Source: Hormiphora californensis (taxonomy: Eukaryota; Ctenophora; Tentaculata; Cydippida; Pleurobrachiidae). From it: 27,500 bases of DNA. The position numbers and the translations under genes are program-made. This document shows positions 9,221 through 21,579 of the stretch, piece after piece. The DNA lies in the NCBI GenBank assembly GCA_020137815.1, contig CM035350.1, positions 5,615,680 to 5,643,179 of the forward strand, read 5' to 3'. The stretch's first letter is position 1; each line of letters starts with the position of its first letter. The notes under the pieces are model-generated. The model ran no database searches, was not told the origin of the DNA, and was given only the letters and a program-made list of their open reading frames with translations.

Positions 9221-12200
9221 TCACGCAGCACCTGTCATTTCCGCCACCGTAGAGTTGCAGACCTCAGCACAGTGTTCTAGGTCTGGGTCCTCGGGAACAT
9301 TCTTTATTATCTTCATCACTAGACCTGCGGGGTTTAGGAGAATTATATTGGTGAAAGTGGAACTGCAAAACTTTGATTTTATATGGTATGGCTGTCAGTA
9401 CTAGGATCATGTGATCGATCACATGGTTTAAGGGTCACCACACACCAACGTTAAAATTAAAATTAAAATTTGACGTTTTTGGGCATAACTCTGCCATTTC
9501 TTGGCAAAATTGCTTCATTTTGGGCTGGTTGGAAAGAGGGCATCGAGCCCGTTCTGAAGAGCTCAAGAAACTTGAAATCAACGCAAAGTGCGCGGCGTTA
9601 AGGCACATAATGTGCGCGTTAAAATTTTAAAATTTTAACGCACACATTTTGCACTGTAACGCCGCACACTTTGCGCGGATTTCAAGTTTCTTGGGCTGTT
9701 CAGAACTGGCTCGATGCCCTCTTTTCAACAAGCCCAAAATGAAGCAATTTTATCAAGAAATGGCAGAGTTATGACCAAAAACGTCAAATTTTAATTTTAA
9801 TTTTAACGTTGGTGTGTGGTGACCCATAGGATGCGGCCTTACCTGTGAAACCAAGTATAAAGAAAAGACACCCAAATGTTAGTTGAAGAATGGCTGCAAC
9901 CTTTCCCCCGTGGACAGTAGCTCCATTAGGATCGAGTTTTAGGTACAAGGCAGGAGGGAATATGAAGGCATAGGGTATAGCTGCCATTATTCCAGCTATC
10001 TGTAGAAGGAGAGTTGTTATTATAGAATCATTATGAATAATTAATGATATAGTCTTGAAGTTGATGTTATTGATTTCTCTGAGAGAATTGTGGTGTGTTT
10101 TTAAATTTTTCCCCAGTAAAGTAAAAAATTGTGGTTGTTTCACTCTAATTCCCAAATCACTCTCCTCTAAAAAAGACCAATGATCGGTTGCCATGGAGAT
10201 GACTTTTAAAAAGCGCAAAATACCCCTGTAATTATAGCATCCCGCTTTCAGGGCTCCCGACCACGAAAATGTAGATTGTTTTCTGGGGGGGTACATTTTG
10301 GGTAGAATTTCAAAAACCCATTTATATTATTGGGAATTCTTCAGGCCAATGCTCTGCCCCCAGGTTCTCCGTGCCCCGATTTAAAGAAAAGAATTTTGGC
10401 GGCCAAGCTCGACAATTTGAACTTACTCAGGGCCGAAAAAACCCTCCAGGGAAGGTCGAAGACTCCAATAAAAAGGGCCAATCGGAAAAGTTAGCTAAAA
10501 TCGCGGGAAACAAAATTTTTTAAGTTTTCCCCTAACAGGGAAAGAGGAGGGGGTCGGGTAGGCCTGCATTGCAAAAAAATCTCAGATTGGATTCAGAGCG
10601 AGTAATGGGGGGATTTCATTTTTTGATTGCGATCAAATGGTTTCTAAAGTTCCCTGGCTTCCTATATTTTGACAATAAAAAGCCAAGGAAATCTAGAAAC
10701 CCATTTGATCGACAAAACAAATAAGCTTTTTTTCTGAAAACCCCAATCTCAGGGGAAATCCTTTTCATAAAATATTGGGTGAGGCCGGTTTTAATTTTGA
10801 TACTGTCAAAACTCCCATTCAATAAAGGCATCTCCCTTAAAGAACCTTGGGCAGCTTGACTTTTAAAAGATTTGTAAAAAATTTTTTAATCTAAACATGT
10901 ACTTTTCCCCCAACTTTTGATCTGTAAAATGACTACCCCGATCCAAAAATGCTCATAAAAGGGGCAGCATGGGAATACTGCTCCCAAAACCCCCTTGTTG
11001 TATTCCCCCCCTGTCTTCTCGGGAAGGGGGGTTTTATTAAGGAAACGTTTGGTGCAAACCTACCTGGGGGGGGGGGGGTGATTTTGGGGGGGGGGGGGGG
11101 TGCCCCTACCTGGGGGAGGGAGGGGGGAAAAGTGGGGGGGGGGGGGACACCTCGCTGGGGGAGGGTAGAGGGAAGGGGTGAATTTTGGGGGAAGCATATG
11201 CTGGAAAATGTACATTTCTAACTATTGGGTGTGACTATATGGATTCTCATTTTTTTGAACATTTAAACCCTAAAGGGCGATTAATTTTTTTGACTCACAT
11301 TTGGTGGAAAGCAAATTCGGTGGAACCCCCTATTTGGACCCCGACACGATTCCGTTCAAGGGGGAAAACTCGCAAAAAGGGGAAAATGCCCATATCGGCC
11401 CGCCCTTTTTCCTGTATTTTCAGCCTGTCCCCAAAAACATAAATCCTCTTAGAATAGGATAGAGACAATCTGGGCACAAAATGATCAGCGCCCTCGCATT
11501 ATGGGGGTAGGGGCTGGGAAATTTAAATCTCTATCTCATCTGGTTAAAAAGATAATTTGGATAATTAGGTTTGGCAAACCCTTTTTTTTGGGTATATGGC
11601 TATACCACTTTGGGAAAGGTTTAGAGACTTTTTACTGGGGGGGGGGGGCCCATTTTTTAGGGAATACCAAGTTAGGGGGGGCGACGTCGACTTTTAAAAA
11701 CTCTATCTCCAAACCCTTTAAAACCCTTTTGGGCCCAAAAATGCAAATGGGCTTTTTTTTTAAAAAAACCGTTTTTCGCCATTTTGAGCTCGATTTAGCC
11801 CAAAAACGGGTAAAAGGTGGGGAAAGGGTTAAAATCACTCGACCCCCCCTAACTTGGGTATTGCCTACAAAGGCCCGTGAAAAATCTCAAACCATTCCCA
11901 ATGGCTATAGCCAAAGCCAAAAAAAGGGTTTTGCCAAACCCAATTATCCAAATTTTCTATTAACCCGATTGAAGAGACTTAACCATACCTCCCCCACTAA
12001 TCGAGGGGGCTGATCACTTTGTGCCCTCAATTTTTTCTCTACTCCTATTTTAAAAGGATTTATGTTTTTTTGGGTCAGGGTGAAAATACAGTAAAGGGCG
12101 TGGCCGATTTGGGGTTTTTTCCCTAGATAATGTACAATTGTGGTTGTTTCTATTCTACCAAATCATCCTACCTCTAAAAGAAGACCAAGTCGATCGGTTG

Positions 12201-15200
12201 CCATGGAGATGACTGTTACAGCGCTGACAATAGCCACTGTAATTATAGCATGCCGCGTTTCAGAGGGCTCCCGACCAGCGAAAAATGTAGATTGTATTAT
12301 CTGGGGAGGTGTACATTATGGGTAGACATTTCAAGAACCATTTATATTATTGGAATTCTGTCAGGCCAATGCTCTGACCACGGTTCTCGCGTGCTCCGTA
12401 TTTGAAAGAAATGAGAATTATATGGTCAGGCCAATGCTCTGACAATTTGAACTTACATCACGGCAGACAAAACACTCCAGAGGGAAGGTCGTAACGACTC
12501 CAATAATGAAGGCCAATCGAGCAAAGTTAGCTAGAATATCGCAGGAACAGAAGTTCTTTAAGATGTTACCTAACATGGAGAGAGAGGACGGGGTCAGGGT
12601 AGTGCCTGCATTGACACATCTCATGATTGGATTCAGAGCGAGATAATAGGGGGATTTCATTATTTGATTGTCGATCAAATGGGTTTCTAGAGTTGACTTC
12701 CTATCTGTCCTAGAGTTGGCTTCTATTCCTATATCTGACAGTTAAGAAGCCAAGGAACTCTAGAAACCCATTTGATCGACAATCAAATAATGCTTCTTTG
12801 AAACTCTCAATCTCATGGGAAATGCCTTGTCATAACTATTAGGGTGAGGCCGGTTCTAATTCATGATAGCTGTCAATAGCTCCCATTCAATAGAGAGGCA
12901 TCTCCTGATAACGAATCCTCCCCCTTGGGCAGCTTGACTTTAATAGATTTAATAATACGATTAATCTAAACGATGATATCTTACCCACTACTTGATCTGT
13001 AAAGATGACATATCCACAGATACCAAATATGCTCATAAAGGTGCATGCAATGGCAATACTGCTCCACACCACCTTGTTGTAGTTCTCCTCTGTCTTCTCG
13101 GCAAGGGAGTTCATTATCAGGAAACTGTTGTGGTGACACACATACGCTGGGAGAGGGGATCAGGGGGTGAATTGTGGGAGAGGGGAGGGGGTGACACACA
13201 TACGCTGGGAGAGAGGGGAGGGAGTGAAAAGTGGGAGAGACACATGTTGGGAAAATGTACATTTAACTGACTATTGGAGTGTGACTATATGGATGTCGTC
13301 ATTTTATTCAACATTGACCCTATTATAGTTACAGTATTATTAGTTTCCACATGAGGCAATGTGTTACATCATGACATAGGTCATGTTACATGATGTTACA
13401 TCATAACTCCCTTCAAGCTCGATACATTGAACCGTTACCGCTCCCCTTCTTCTCCTTATAGAGGATATATCCATACCAATTGATGGTGTCTAGATGGCTC
13501 CTATATCCCTTGTACTCCCCAACTTACCAAATAGAATAATTCCCCAGCTTTCAATCACATAATTTCCGAGGCCCCAGCTGGCAGGTCCGGTATGGTGGGG
13601 CTGGGTCACCGCTTTGTACATCACCATAATCACCAGATACAACACGGAAATAACAGAGAGCATGGACACGGCGCTCAGGGATTTAATAAACTTGAAGTAG
13701 GAGAGGGGTAGAGCCATACAGAGTGTCGCCATCACTAGGAGGAGCCTCCTGTCTGATAACACGGAGTCGATTGCTGTGAGAGAGAGGAGAGGGGTGTTAG
13801 TGGGGGTACAGCTGTAACTAGATCGAGAGGAGAGGGGTTTTAGTGGGGGTACAGGTAACTACAGGGTGTCCCATATACTCTCCGGGTCGGTTGGCGAGCT
13901 GTCACACAAAAACGGTGATAGTTGTGTGAAAACTAACTACGGGAGTGTGCTGGATTAATTCCTTCCTAACTGATTGCTTTGTTTTAAATTTAAATTTCAA
14001 AGGTATAGAGGGGTGTTAGTGAGAATAACAGTTTTTTATCGTCCCCGTGCTAACATTTGTCACTCCCTGTTACACACCATGTATCCTGGCCATGTATGTG
14101 CCACGGTTTGACAGATGTTATTTTCACAGCCACCTGTTTGACCCCGGTAGTGAGGTCCGGAATACTGCCTTTAGGTACCCAATCACTGGGTAACAGTTAT
14201 AGTGCCTATAGTTGTTGAGTAAGGTCTCACCCCTTATTCAACAAAGTGTTAGTGGGTGCATTTAGGTGGTTCACGCTTCACGAGCTATAAACTATATCTG
14301 CAGTAGAGCCCCCTACGCGTGATACCTTCATGTTAGCAGCTGGTAAGAGGGAGCTGCTTATACCAAGGTGGGATACACGAGTTGGCACGTGAAAAGGAGC
14401 ATCTTATTATATGGGTACTCCCTTATAACTGTATCAGACAATGGGGGTCAATCAATAGAGAAATGATGTGGCAATACCTTGGTCACACAACACAATTGCT
14501 CATAGAGAGTTCTGTGTGCTTATAATAGCTAGGCGATGACCACTATTATAGACAGAGTGCCATTGTTTAGCATACTAAATATACTGGACAGCTTGACATC
14601 GGTTTATTTGGGTCACAGTGGTTCTTAGGTTCTATTCTCGATTGACTCGGTCAATCGAGAATATAGAACCTAAGAACCATTTTTAGCATTTGTGGGATCT
14701 CCAGTTATTAGATTTACAATTATTACATGTGTTACAGAACTAACCTATAGCATTCACGATGGTGCTGAGATTATCAGAGATGATGACCTGATAGGACACC
14801 ATGGCCAGGAAAGGGAACGAGAACTGCATTACACTAAGAATTGCCACATAGGGTTGGCCAAATGTGCATGATACGACTTCCTGGTAACTCGTCTGCTTGG
14901 TCCACTGCGCCGTTTTGAAAAGGAGCAGCAGGGTGTACCCAGAGAGAGCCCCAATGAGGAACAGAGAGAGGATACCAAACACAGGACCACACTCCTTCAG
15001 CGCGTACGGGATAGCTGAAATGGGAGGTGAAGTTATAGTGTGGCGTATCAAGGCAGGTATACGGTATTAAAATCAACACTTGTATATACCCAGCTCTCTA
15101 CCCCTGATCTCTAGTCTCTACCCCCTCTCTCACTACTAACCGATGATTCCAGCGCCTACTATGGCATTTATGAAGTTCATGATGGCCCCCAAGGCTGAAG

Positions 15201-15467
15201 AGGAAGATTCCTCCCCGTTCTCCGGACTGAAAGCACTCTCCTGGTCTGGGGTCGCTTCCAGGGTTTCATACTTGGGCTGAACGGGGAGAGGGGGGTGTCA
15301 TCTAACTACAGAGTCCAATTTTTAATAATGCGAACCAGGGACACGCATTTAAAATAAGTCGATTTGCGTGTGACAAATATCTCCGGATATAAATAATGGA
15401 TATATTAATACGTGTGTGTTACCTTGGCAGCGCTGGAGGGAGCAATGGGGTCACCCTCGTCTGCCAT
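9221..15467 (-). CDS. SLC38-family (SLC38A11-like) amino-acid transporter
   Basis: Nine coding exons on the minus strand: 15467-15423, 15276-15141, 15014-14745, 13773-13528, 13146-12985, 12569-12457, 12300-12172, 9999-9843, 9324-9221. All introns are GT-AG with matching phases, giving 453 aa. An acceptor at 15474-15473, five bases before the ATG, implies a 5' UTR intron. A hydrophilic Ser/Glu-rich N-terminus (1-42) precedes about eleven membrane segments. TM1 carries NAIVGAGI (52-59), the unwound substrate/sodium-site motif of the family, followed by PYAL. The motif CHHNSF (236-241) is typical of SLC38A7/A11-type members. The region around 311-324 (FPLECFVCRD) matches the conserved YPxECFVxR box. 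The family co-transports neutral amino acids with sodium across plasma or lysosomal membranes. Which substrate and membrane apply here is not shown. In the assembly, intron 7 holds a corrupted copy of exons 5-7. Confidence 0.93.
9432..9825. mobile_element. 394-bp palindromic MITE in SLC38 intron 8
   Basis: Almost the entire element is an inverted repeat, with arms of about 190 bp meeting near 9628. The ends are GGGTCACCACACACCAACG and its complement; the arms also share TTGACGTTTTTGG and CATCGAGCC-type blocks with modest divergence. No coding capacity. The outer end lies 17 bp from the intron's GT donor. Target-site duplication is unclear, so the superfamily is left open. Confidence 0.85.
10090..11290 (-). 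pseudogene. Corrupted duplicate of SLC38 exons 5-7 (probable assembly artefact)
   Basis: This stretch follows 12130-13330 base by base in the same order and orientation: exon 7 counterpart near 10170-10280, exon 6 near 10430-10540, exon 5 near 10940-11060. The differences are mostly homopolymer expansions, small deletions and bases changed to match a neighbour, for example long G-runs at 11066-11150. All three exon copies are frame-broken and their splice sites damaged. Natural decay would not favour homopolymers this way, so an unpolished second copy or haplotig end is the likeliest cause. The neighbouring copy gives a full-length gene. Confidence 0.8.
11380..12123. mobile_element. ~740-bp inverted-repeat element (noisy sequence)
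   Basis: The left arm (about 11380-11690) and the right arm (about 11825-12123) are reverse complements, sharing blocks such as ATCGGCC-CGCCCTTT-CTGTATTTTCA, GATAATTTGGATAATT and CCAAGTTAGGGGGG. The centre is near 11755. The left arm carries the same homopolymer noise as the degraded exon copy, so arm divergence cannot be judged. Frames such as 11501-12013 are by-products of the symmetry. It is probably a foldback/MITE insertion present next to exon 7 in one version of the locus. Confidence 0.65.
12659..12791. repeat. 133-bp palindromic repeat in SLC38 intron 5
   Basis: Arms 12659-12694 and 12756-12791 are 36-bp inverted copies (core GATTGTCGATCAAATGGG). A second nested inversion (TTGGCTTCT / AGAAGCCAA) lies between them. 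A corrupted copy is visible at about 10610-10730. It is probably a tiny MITE. Confidence 0.85.
13132..13216. repeat. Tandem copy of the SLC38 exon 5 3' splice site
   Basis: The segment GTGACACACATACGCTGGGA occurs at 13132 and again at 13191, 59 bp further into the intron. On the gene's strand both read as a pyrimidine tract, CCCAG, then the first exon 5 bases. The exon-proximal copy (exon starts at 13146) keeps the frame; the distal copy is a decoy acceptor. Confidence 0.85.
13782..13860. repeat. 43-bp tandem duplication beside the SLC38 exon 4 acceptor
   Basis: Two copies (13782 to about 13820 and 13825-13860) share GAGAGGAGAGGGG and TTAGTGGGGGTACAG. On the gene's strand this is the pyrimidine-rich tract immediately upstream of the exon 4 acceptor (AG at 13775-13774). 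A weaker third copy appears near 14005. Confidence 0.8.
14619..14679. repeat. Hairpin in SLC38 intron 3
   Basis: Arms 14619-14645 and 14651-14679 are inverted copies (TGGTTCTTAGGTTCTAT against its complement, with a 2-nt indel) around a 5-nt loop. No coding role; possibly a minimal MITE. Confidence 0.85.
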
Positions 15468-15841
15468 GGCACCTGAAACAGGGTTCACAAATTAGCAACT
15501 AAATAAGATAGTAAAATCGAGAGAGAGAGAGAGAGAGACTGAGCGGAGGGTCGATCAAGGTTGAATTATATATGGATGAAAACAAAGGGACATAAGACTC
15601 AAGCAATACTTGTAATATAACATTTGTCTGTCTCTGAGAGACAGTCTCTCTACCCCCCCTCTCTCTCTCACTGTCTCTTTGTCACTCAACCTCTCTCGTG
15701 GTTCTCCTCCATTTTTTCTCTCGATCACATTTTCTCAGTAAGGTATAATAATTGAAATGTCTTTGAGAAGAAACGAAATGAAATTGGTAACTTAACTAGA
15801 CATGCAATAAAAGTTTGTACAAGCTTCTCTTCAATTGCTCA

Positions 15842-15844
<3 letters not shown>
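15468..15844. other. SLC38 5' flank with short GA/CT tracts
   Basis: The 3' splice site of a 5' UTR intron is at 15474-15473, so the transcription start lies further upstream, at an unknown position. A GA tract lies at about 15521-15538. CT-rich patches occur at 15630-15720. No coding region was found. Confidence 0.45.

Positions 15845-15917
<73 letters not shown>
15845..15917. repeat. (CT)n microsatellite
   Basis: An uninterrupted CT dinucleotide run of about 73 bp. The reading frame that passes through it into 16203 begins with poly(Leu-Ser) from the repeat and shows no conserved sequence after it. Confidence 0.97.
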
Positions 15918-15922
<5 letters not shown>

Positions 15923-16649
15923 ACATATCTCTATTTCCCTCTCTCTGCCACTTTAGGGATATTGCAGTATCCGGCGGACGCGGAGTAGAGATTTTGTACA
16001 CACACACAAACTATAGGTCCCACATGTATTGGATAGTGGATCTGCATAGAGGGGTGGAACAGAGAGCATGCAACCATGTTATGTATTGGAGTTGGAGCAC
16101 AAGGCAATATGAGAGCTGCTACACATGTGTATTCCGTAGGATGAGCCATCTCGAGAGGACCACATTTGGCAATTTACATTATAATATCTTCGATTTTCTC
16201 TGAGCTCCTTATATCTCTCTTACATTTTCTTTCTCTCTCCCTCTCTCTCAATTGCCTAGCTAAACGAGAGACATTTAAAGAATCGCATCATGTGCAGCTG
16301 AGAGCGGACATCTGCAGTTGCGGAGCCTCCTCCAATCTTGGGAAGCGAGATCGATACTAGATCAGAGAGTTCAGAATAATTACCAGTATGTACTACGTAG
16401 TAAGATCAGATATAAATTAATTGTAAAATATCGTTCCTGCAGTAAGCAATGAGCATTGTGGGCTAATGCATACTGTGTGTGAGAGAGAAGAGAAAACGCT
16501 GTTGCCAAAGTAGGAATGATTTTTTTTTTACGTCGAGAGAAGCGCTACTTTATAATTATACCTCTCACATGTCGAAATTATAGAGTAGAGGTAATTAAAA
16601 TTTCAATTAGAAAACTGTCATGTAGTAATTTACAACGAAATATATGAGG
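15918..16649. other. Intergenic, no gene recognised
   Basis: The sequence is A/T-rich with short CT and GA patches. Frames present are short, and none shows recognisable protein sequence or plausible splice structure. Confidence 0.4.
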
Positions 16650-16837
16650 CATAAACTCTGGCCACTGGCGCGTTATTTCAGATAACTTTCTCCCAGCGCG
16701 CCGCTGGGAGAAGTTAGCTGGAGTTTATCCGCCGCTGGCGGATAAACTGGTTTAAATCACGATGACGATCCCGAGGCGGAGCCGAGGGAGAGGCGGAGGG
16801 GTTTAAACCTATAACGTGCCAGTGGTCAGAGTTTATG
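16650..16837. mobile_element. 188-bp palindromic element with nested hairpins
   Basis: The terminal inverted repeats at 16650-16676 and 16811-16837 are 27 bp with two mismatches (CATAAACTCTGGCCACTGGC type). Inside lie two further near-perfect hairpins, 16684-16714 (CTCCCAGCG stem) and 16723-16747 (11-bp stem, 3-nt loop), plus a TTTAAA pair near 16752 and 16803. It is G/C-richer than its surroundings and has no coding capacity. Confidence 0.8.
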
Positions 16838-17215
16838 GGTTATATACCCTGCTTTAGTTGTTTATTTCAAGTATTACACACCAACAAGAGAGAGAACACT
16901 AATCAAAACACACAAAGAGAACTGAGAAATAGTTAAAAACACGTCACAATTGAGTGTACACTGTTTGGTAACAGTTACTAAGCAGTTGCTAAGGAAAGAG
17001 AGTGAAAGAAATAGCCTGATAAGGGGCATGTCACAAATAACACAGAGAAAGAGATAGTGAGACAAAAGGGGAGATAAAGAGAGAGTAATTGACGGAATGT
17101 GTCCTTTCTTTCTCTCCAATGTAGTGTGTAAGTGTTGCACATAGTGTTCCCTCTGTATTTTAGTAAGAACTGATCATTTACACACACTTTGAATGTTACG
17201 TAGGAGTTAAAAATA

Positions 17216-17304
17216 AATAACCTGCCAGTGGGAAATAATCTGCCGCTGGACTGGCTGGTTATCGAGAGCGCGCCAGTGGGACTTCTCGCCACTGGCGCAT
17301 TATT
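17216..17304. repeat. Second, related dyad element (GCCAGTGG family)
   Basis: The ends 17216-17231 and 17289-17304 are imperfect inverted copies (AATAACCTGCCAGTGG type). The GCCAGTGG/CCACTGGC core is shared with the element at 16650-16837. An inner hairpin pairs GCGCCAGTGG (near 17270) with CCACTGGCGC (17289-17298). Confidence 0.65.
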
Positions 17305-19381
<2,077 letters not shown>

Positions 19382-19480
19382 CTCTTGTTGAGGTGTCTAC
19401 TAGACCGCCTAGTGCGGGGGAGTTTTCTATAAATCATAGACCATATTATTTAGTCGATTCTTAAATGTTAAGAGCCTTAA
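19382..19480 (+). repeat. ~99-bp dispersed repeat, copy 1
   Basis: It is nearly identical in direct orientation to 21635-21730, sharing CTCTTGTTGAGGTGTCTAC through TTAAATGTTAAGAGCCTTAA. It differs by a 3-bp indel and a few substitutions. The two copies bracket the first receptor gene. Confidence 0.9.
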
Positions 19481-19572
19481 ACAGCATAGAATATCGTACA
19501 GCAACTCTTGCTATATAATACCAATATAATACACACAATCTGAGCGGGTATGTGGGGGGATAGAATTGATAT

Positions 19573-19616
19573 TTGAGGTGGTAGTTCTCATCCTGGATGT
19601 GGCGAGTTTCGAAATT
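19573..19616 (-). repeat. 44-bp repeat, inverted copy of 21580-21623
   Basis: It is an exact reverse complement of 21580-21623 as far as I can read (GAACTACCACCTCAA end). Just upstream, 19640-19685 read on the minus strand contains GCCGAAACGTTGTGAGC, a phrase reminiscent of Penelope-like/non-LTR element ends. That link is recollection, not proof. Confidence 0.85.
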
Positions 19617-20029
19617 CGAAAATAAACATGGAAACAATTGATGCTCACAACGTTTCGGCGTAAATAGCTTTTTTTCAAGTAATAAATCAACAAGTAACAA
19701 TTGAGATACCACAATCTGTCTAACAGTGCTGCTTGTAGTCAAATTACCGTAATGAAAATACAGTAAGGAGACACACACGGTGCATAACGCGCGGCAGAAA
19801 GTACATGTGTTCAGCACGTACTAGCGCCCTGATTGGCCACGGTTGCGCGTCGTCTTACTGTATCTTTCGTTTTCCATTACCGTTTTCCCACTACAAGCGA
19901 CCGTGTTACGTGTGTTTTATGAACTGCATTTTTTAGTTCGTTTCCAAAATTACAGTTTTCTATAGACCCTCAGGTTACTCCGTGAAATGAATGCAATCGA
20001 GGGGAGAGCTGCTGGAAGGGGCCCTATAT

Positions 20030-21046
20030 TTAAACCAAGTTCTGTCCACTGCCAGCTGAAGAATCCCCAGTTGTATTACTATGTGGGAAATGGACAACTC
20101 CGAGATGGACCAAATCTCGGACCATGGTTCGGATGCCGGTGTTACGGAGACAAATTATAAGGGGATTATAGGCGACTAGCATGGGCTGACAGATGACGCC
20201 CTCAGTAAATTGAAGGTAATAGTACCAGTGGGGCCAGGGATCGCTAGGTTCTGGGGAGGGCTTGAAGCCACTTAGAATCTCGGATCCAATAGATAGTACA
20301 CACCATATAAGCAGCCCAACGTTTAGAGACAATATCATGATAGCACTTCTCCACTTTATATCAGTCAGCTGGTTTCCACTGGTGAACAAGTGGACTACAG
20401 TGAGAAGGGAGAGAACCAGAGAGATCCCAGTGTTGACCAGGAACATCAAAACAGACAGGGTGTATGTAGCACCTGCATCTGTTGTGTTTACTATAACTGT
20501 TTGTAACGCACTAGACCACTCATACTTATCATGGCCCCCAAAGTTTATCAACACAGCCGCACATGATAACCAGACGAGATTCACCCCAACAAATGTCCAT
20601 GTAATGATAGAGATAATCTTCTCATGTGACATGCCCCACAAAGGAAACCTGATCTTGATGTATCTAACAAATGATATGGCACATGTGATTGCCATTGAAG
20701 AGAATCCCAGAACGTATGTAAAAAGGCAGACAACCCGCCTTGTAAGAGTTACATCAGCAATGAACATGGGATCACGTATTGGTTTTATCAGGTTGTAGAG
20801 AGATGAGACGGCGCGGAGGAGGAATAGGAAATCAACTGCGGCAAGAAGTTGGAATAATCTGGAACCGATGGAGGGGGGCTGTTTGTAGTTGTAGATAAAC
20901 ACCACAGGATTTAGGAGAAAGGAGATCACAGTAGATATGATGAGAATAACAGCGAAGATAACGGTGAGAGGAGTGTCCCAGTCCGAGTTGTGGGGATAGT
21001 GGGTATCGGGGTAAAATATTGCCATAACCGTGCAAATAAGAGTCAA
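20030..21046 (-). CDS. Divergent rhodopsin-like GPCR, intronless (338 aa)
   Basis: A single 338-aa frame has seven hydrophobic segments at roughly 27-54, 63-88, 101-132, 145-168, 194-222, 231-257 and 275-301. Class A landmarks are present in altered form: Asn46 in TM1 (LLNPVVF), Asp72 in TM2 (LLAAVDF), an Arg-Tyr pair (128-129, SFVRYIK) replacing DRY at the end of TM3, and NPLII (294-298) in place of NPxxY in TM7. The TM6 CWxP motif is absent. The extracellular loop 2 region (about 170-193) has no cysteine, so the usual TM3-loop disulfide is missing. It does carry an NTT glycosylation sequon at 187. The C-tail is short and Ser-rich. An alternative start is Met8. Ligand unknown. It is paralogous to the neighbour at 21933-23153. 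Confidence 0.8.
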   Translation of the reverse strand: MTLICTVMAIFYPDTHYPHNSDWDTPLTVIFAVILIISTVISFLLNPVVFIYNYKQPPSIGSRLFQLLAAVDFLFLLRAVSSLYNLIKPIRDPMFIADVTLTRRVVCLFTYVLGFSSMAITCAISFVRYIKIRFPLWGMSHEKIISIITWTFVGVNLVWLSCAAVLINFGGHDKYEWSSALQTVIVNTTDAGATYTLSVLMFLVNTGISLVLSLLTVVHLFTSGNQLTDIKWRSAIMILSLNVGLLIWCVLSIGSEILSGFKPSPEPSDPWPHWYYYLQFTEGVICQPMLVAYNPLIICLRNTGIRTMVRDLVHLGVVHFPHSNTTGDSSAGSGQNLV

Positions 21047-21579
21047 AGTTGAACTGTAGAGATAAGAAAGTGCATGCAGTTATCAGAGACAGTTTCGAAT
21101 TTTTCTCCCACTTCGGTCTCGCTCACGCACTACATATTATATTATATTTCTTCATATATTTCTTTATTAAAGACTTTATGGTGATAAGAACTAACAAAAT
21201 AACAAACGGCACGTACGTAGTTTTACATCCCGTACCGCCTGCACTTTCTGGAAAGGTTAGCCATTACTGATCCCCCTCCCCCAGTTTCCATGATCTACCG
21301 AACCCTCACAGAGTGCACGGTATGAACCACGCAACTGTTTCCATACCACGAATGAAGATTCTCCCCAGCATAGATATTCATGATTGCAATGATCGCTGCA
21401 GTGCAAATGGAACTGCCCTATCCTGTTTTAGTTCTTTTCTCAGAGTTGTTTATGGGATCTCGTTTGCCGAGAGATTGTGGTGCAATTCTGATGGGTAATG
21501 ATCTAGTCTTTTCTTCACGACATTCCTTATCCTTCTTAGGGTGCAGACTCATTGGTGAAAGGGACTTGTTTCCCTGCTA
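21047..21579. other. Spacer between the two receptor genes
   Basis: It lies upstream of the first receptor and downstream of the second, so it should hold the promoter of one and the 3' end of the other. Short frames (21049-21270, 21313-21580) show no recognisable sequence. Confidence 0.4.

Noticed and set aside
10949-12013. Plus-strand Gly-rich and other frames
   Set aside because: They lie in homopolymer-corrupted sequence and a palindromic element; no coding signature.
15835-16203. 122-aa frame beginning with poly(Leu-Ser)
   Set aside because: The start is CT-repeat translation and the remainder has no recognisable sequence or splice context.
19461-19817. 118-aa minus-strand frame
   Set aside because: It overlaps the dispersed repeat blocks and element-like debris; composition is not protein-like and no domain is seen.
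20262-20798. 178-aa plus-strand frame
   Set aside because: It is antisense to the first receptor, whose seven-helix frame explains the sequence.
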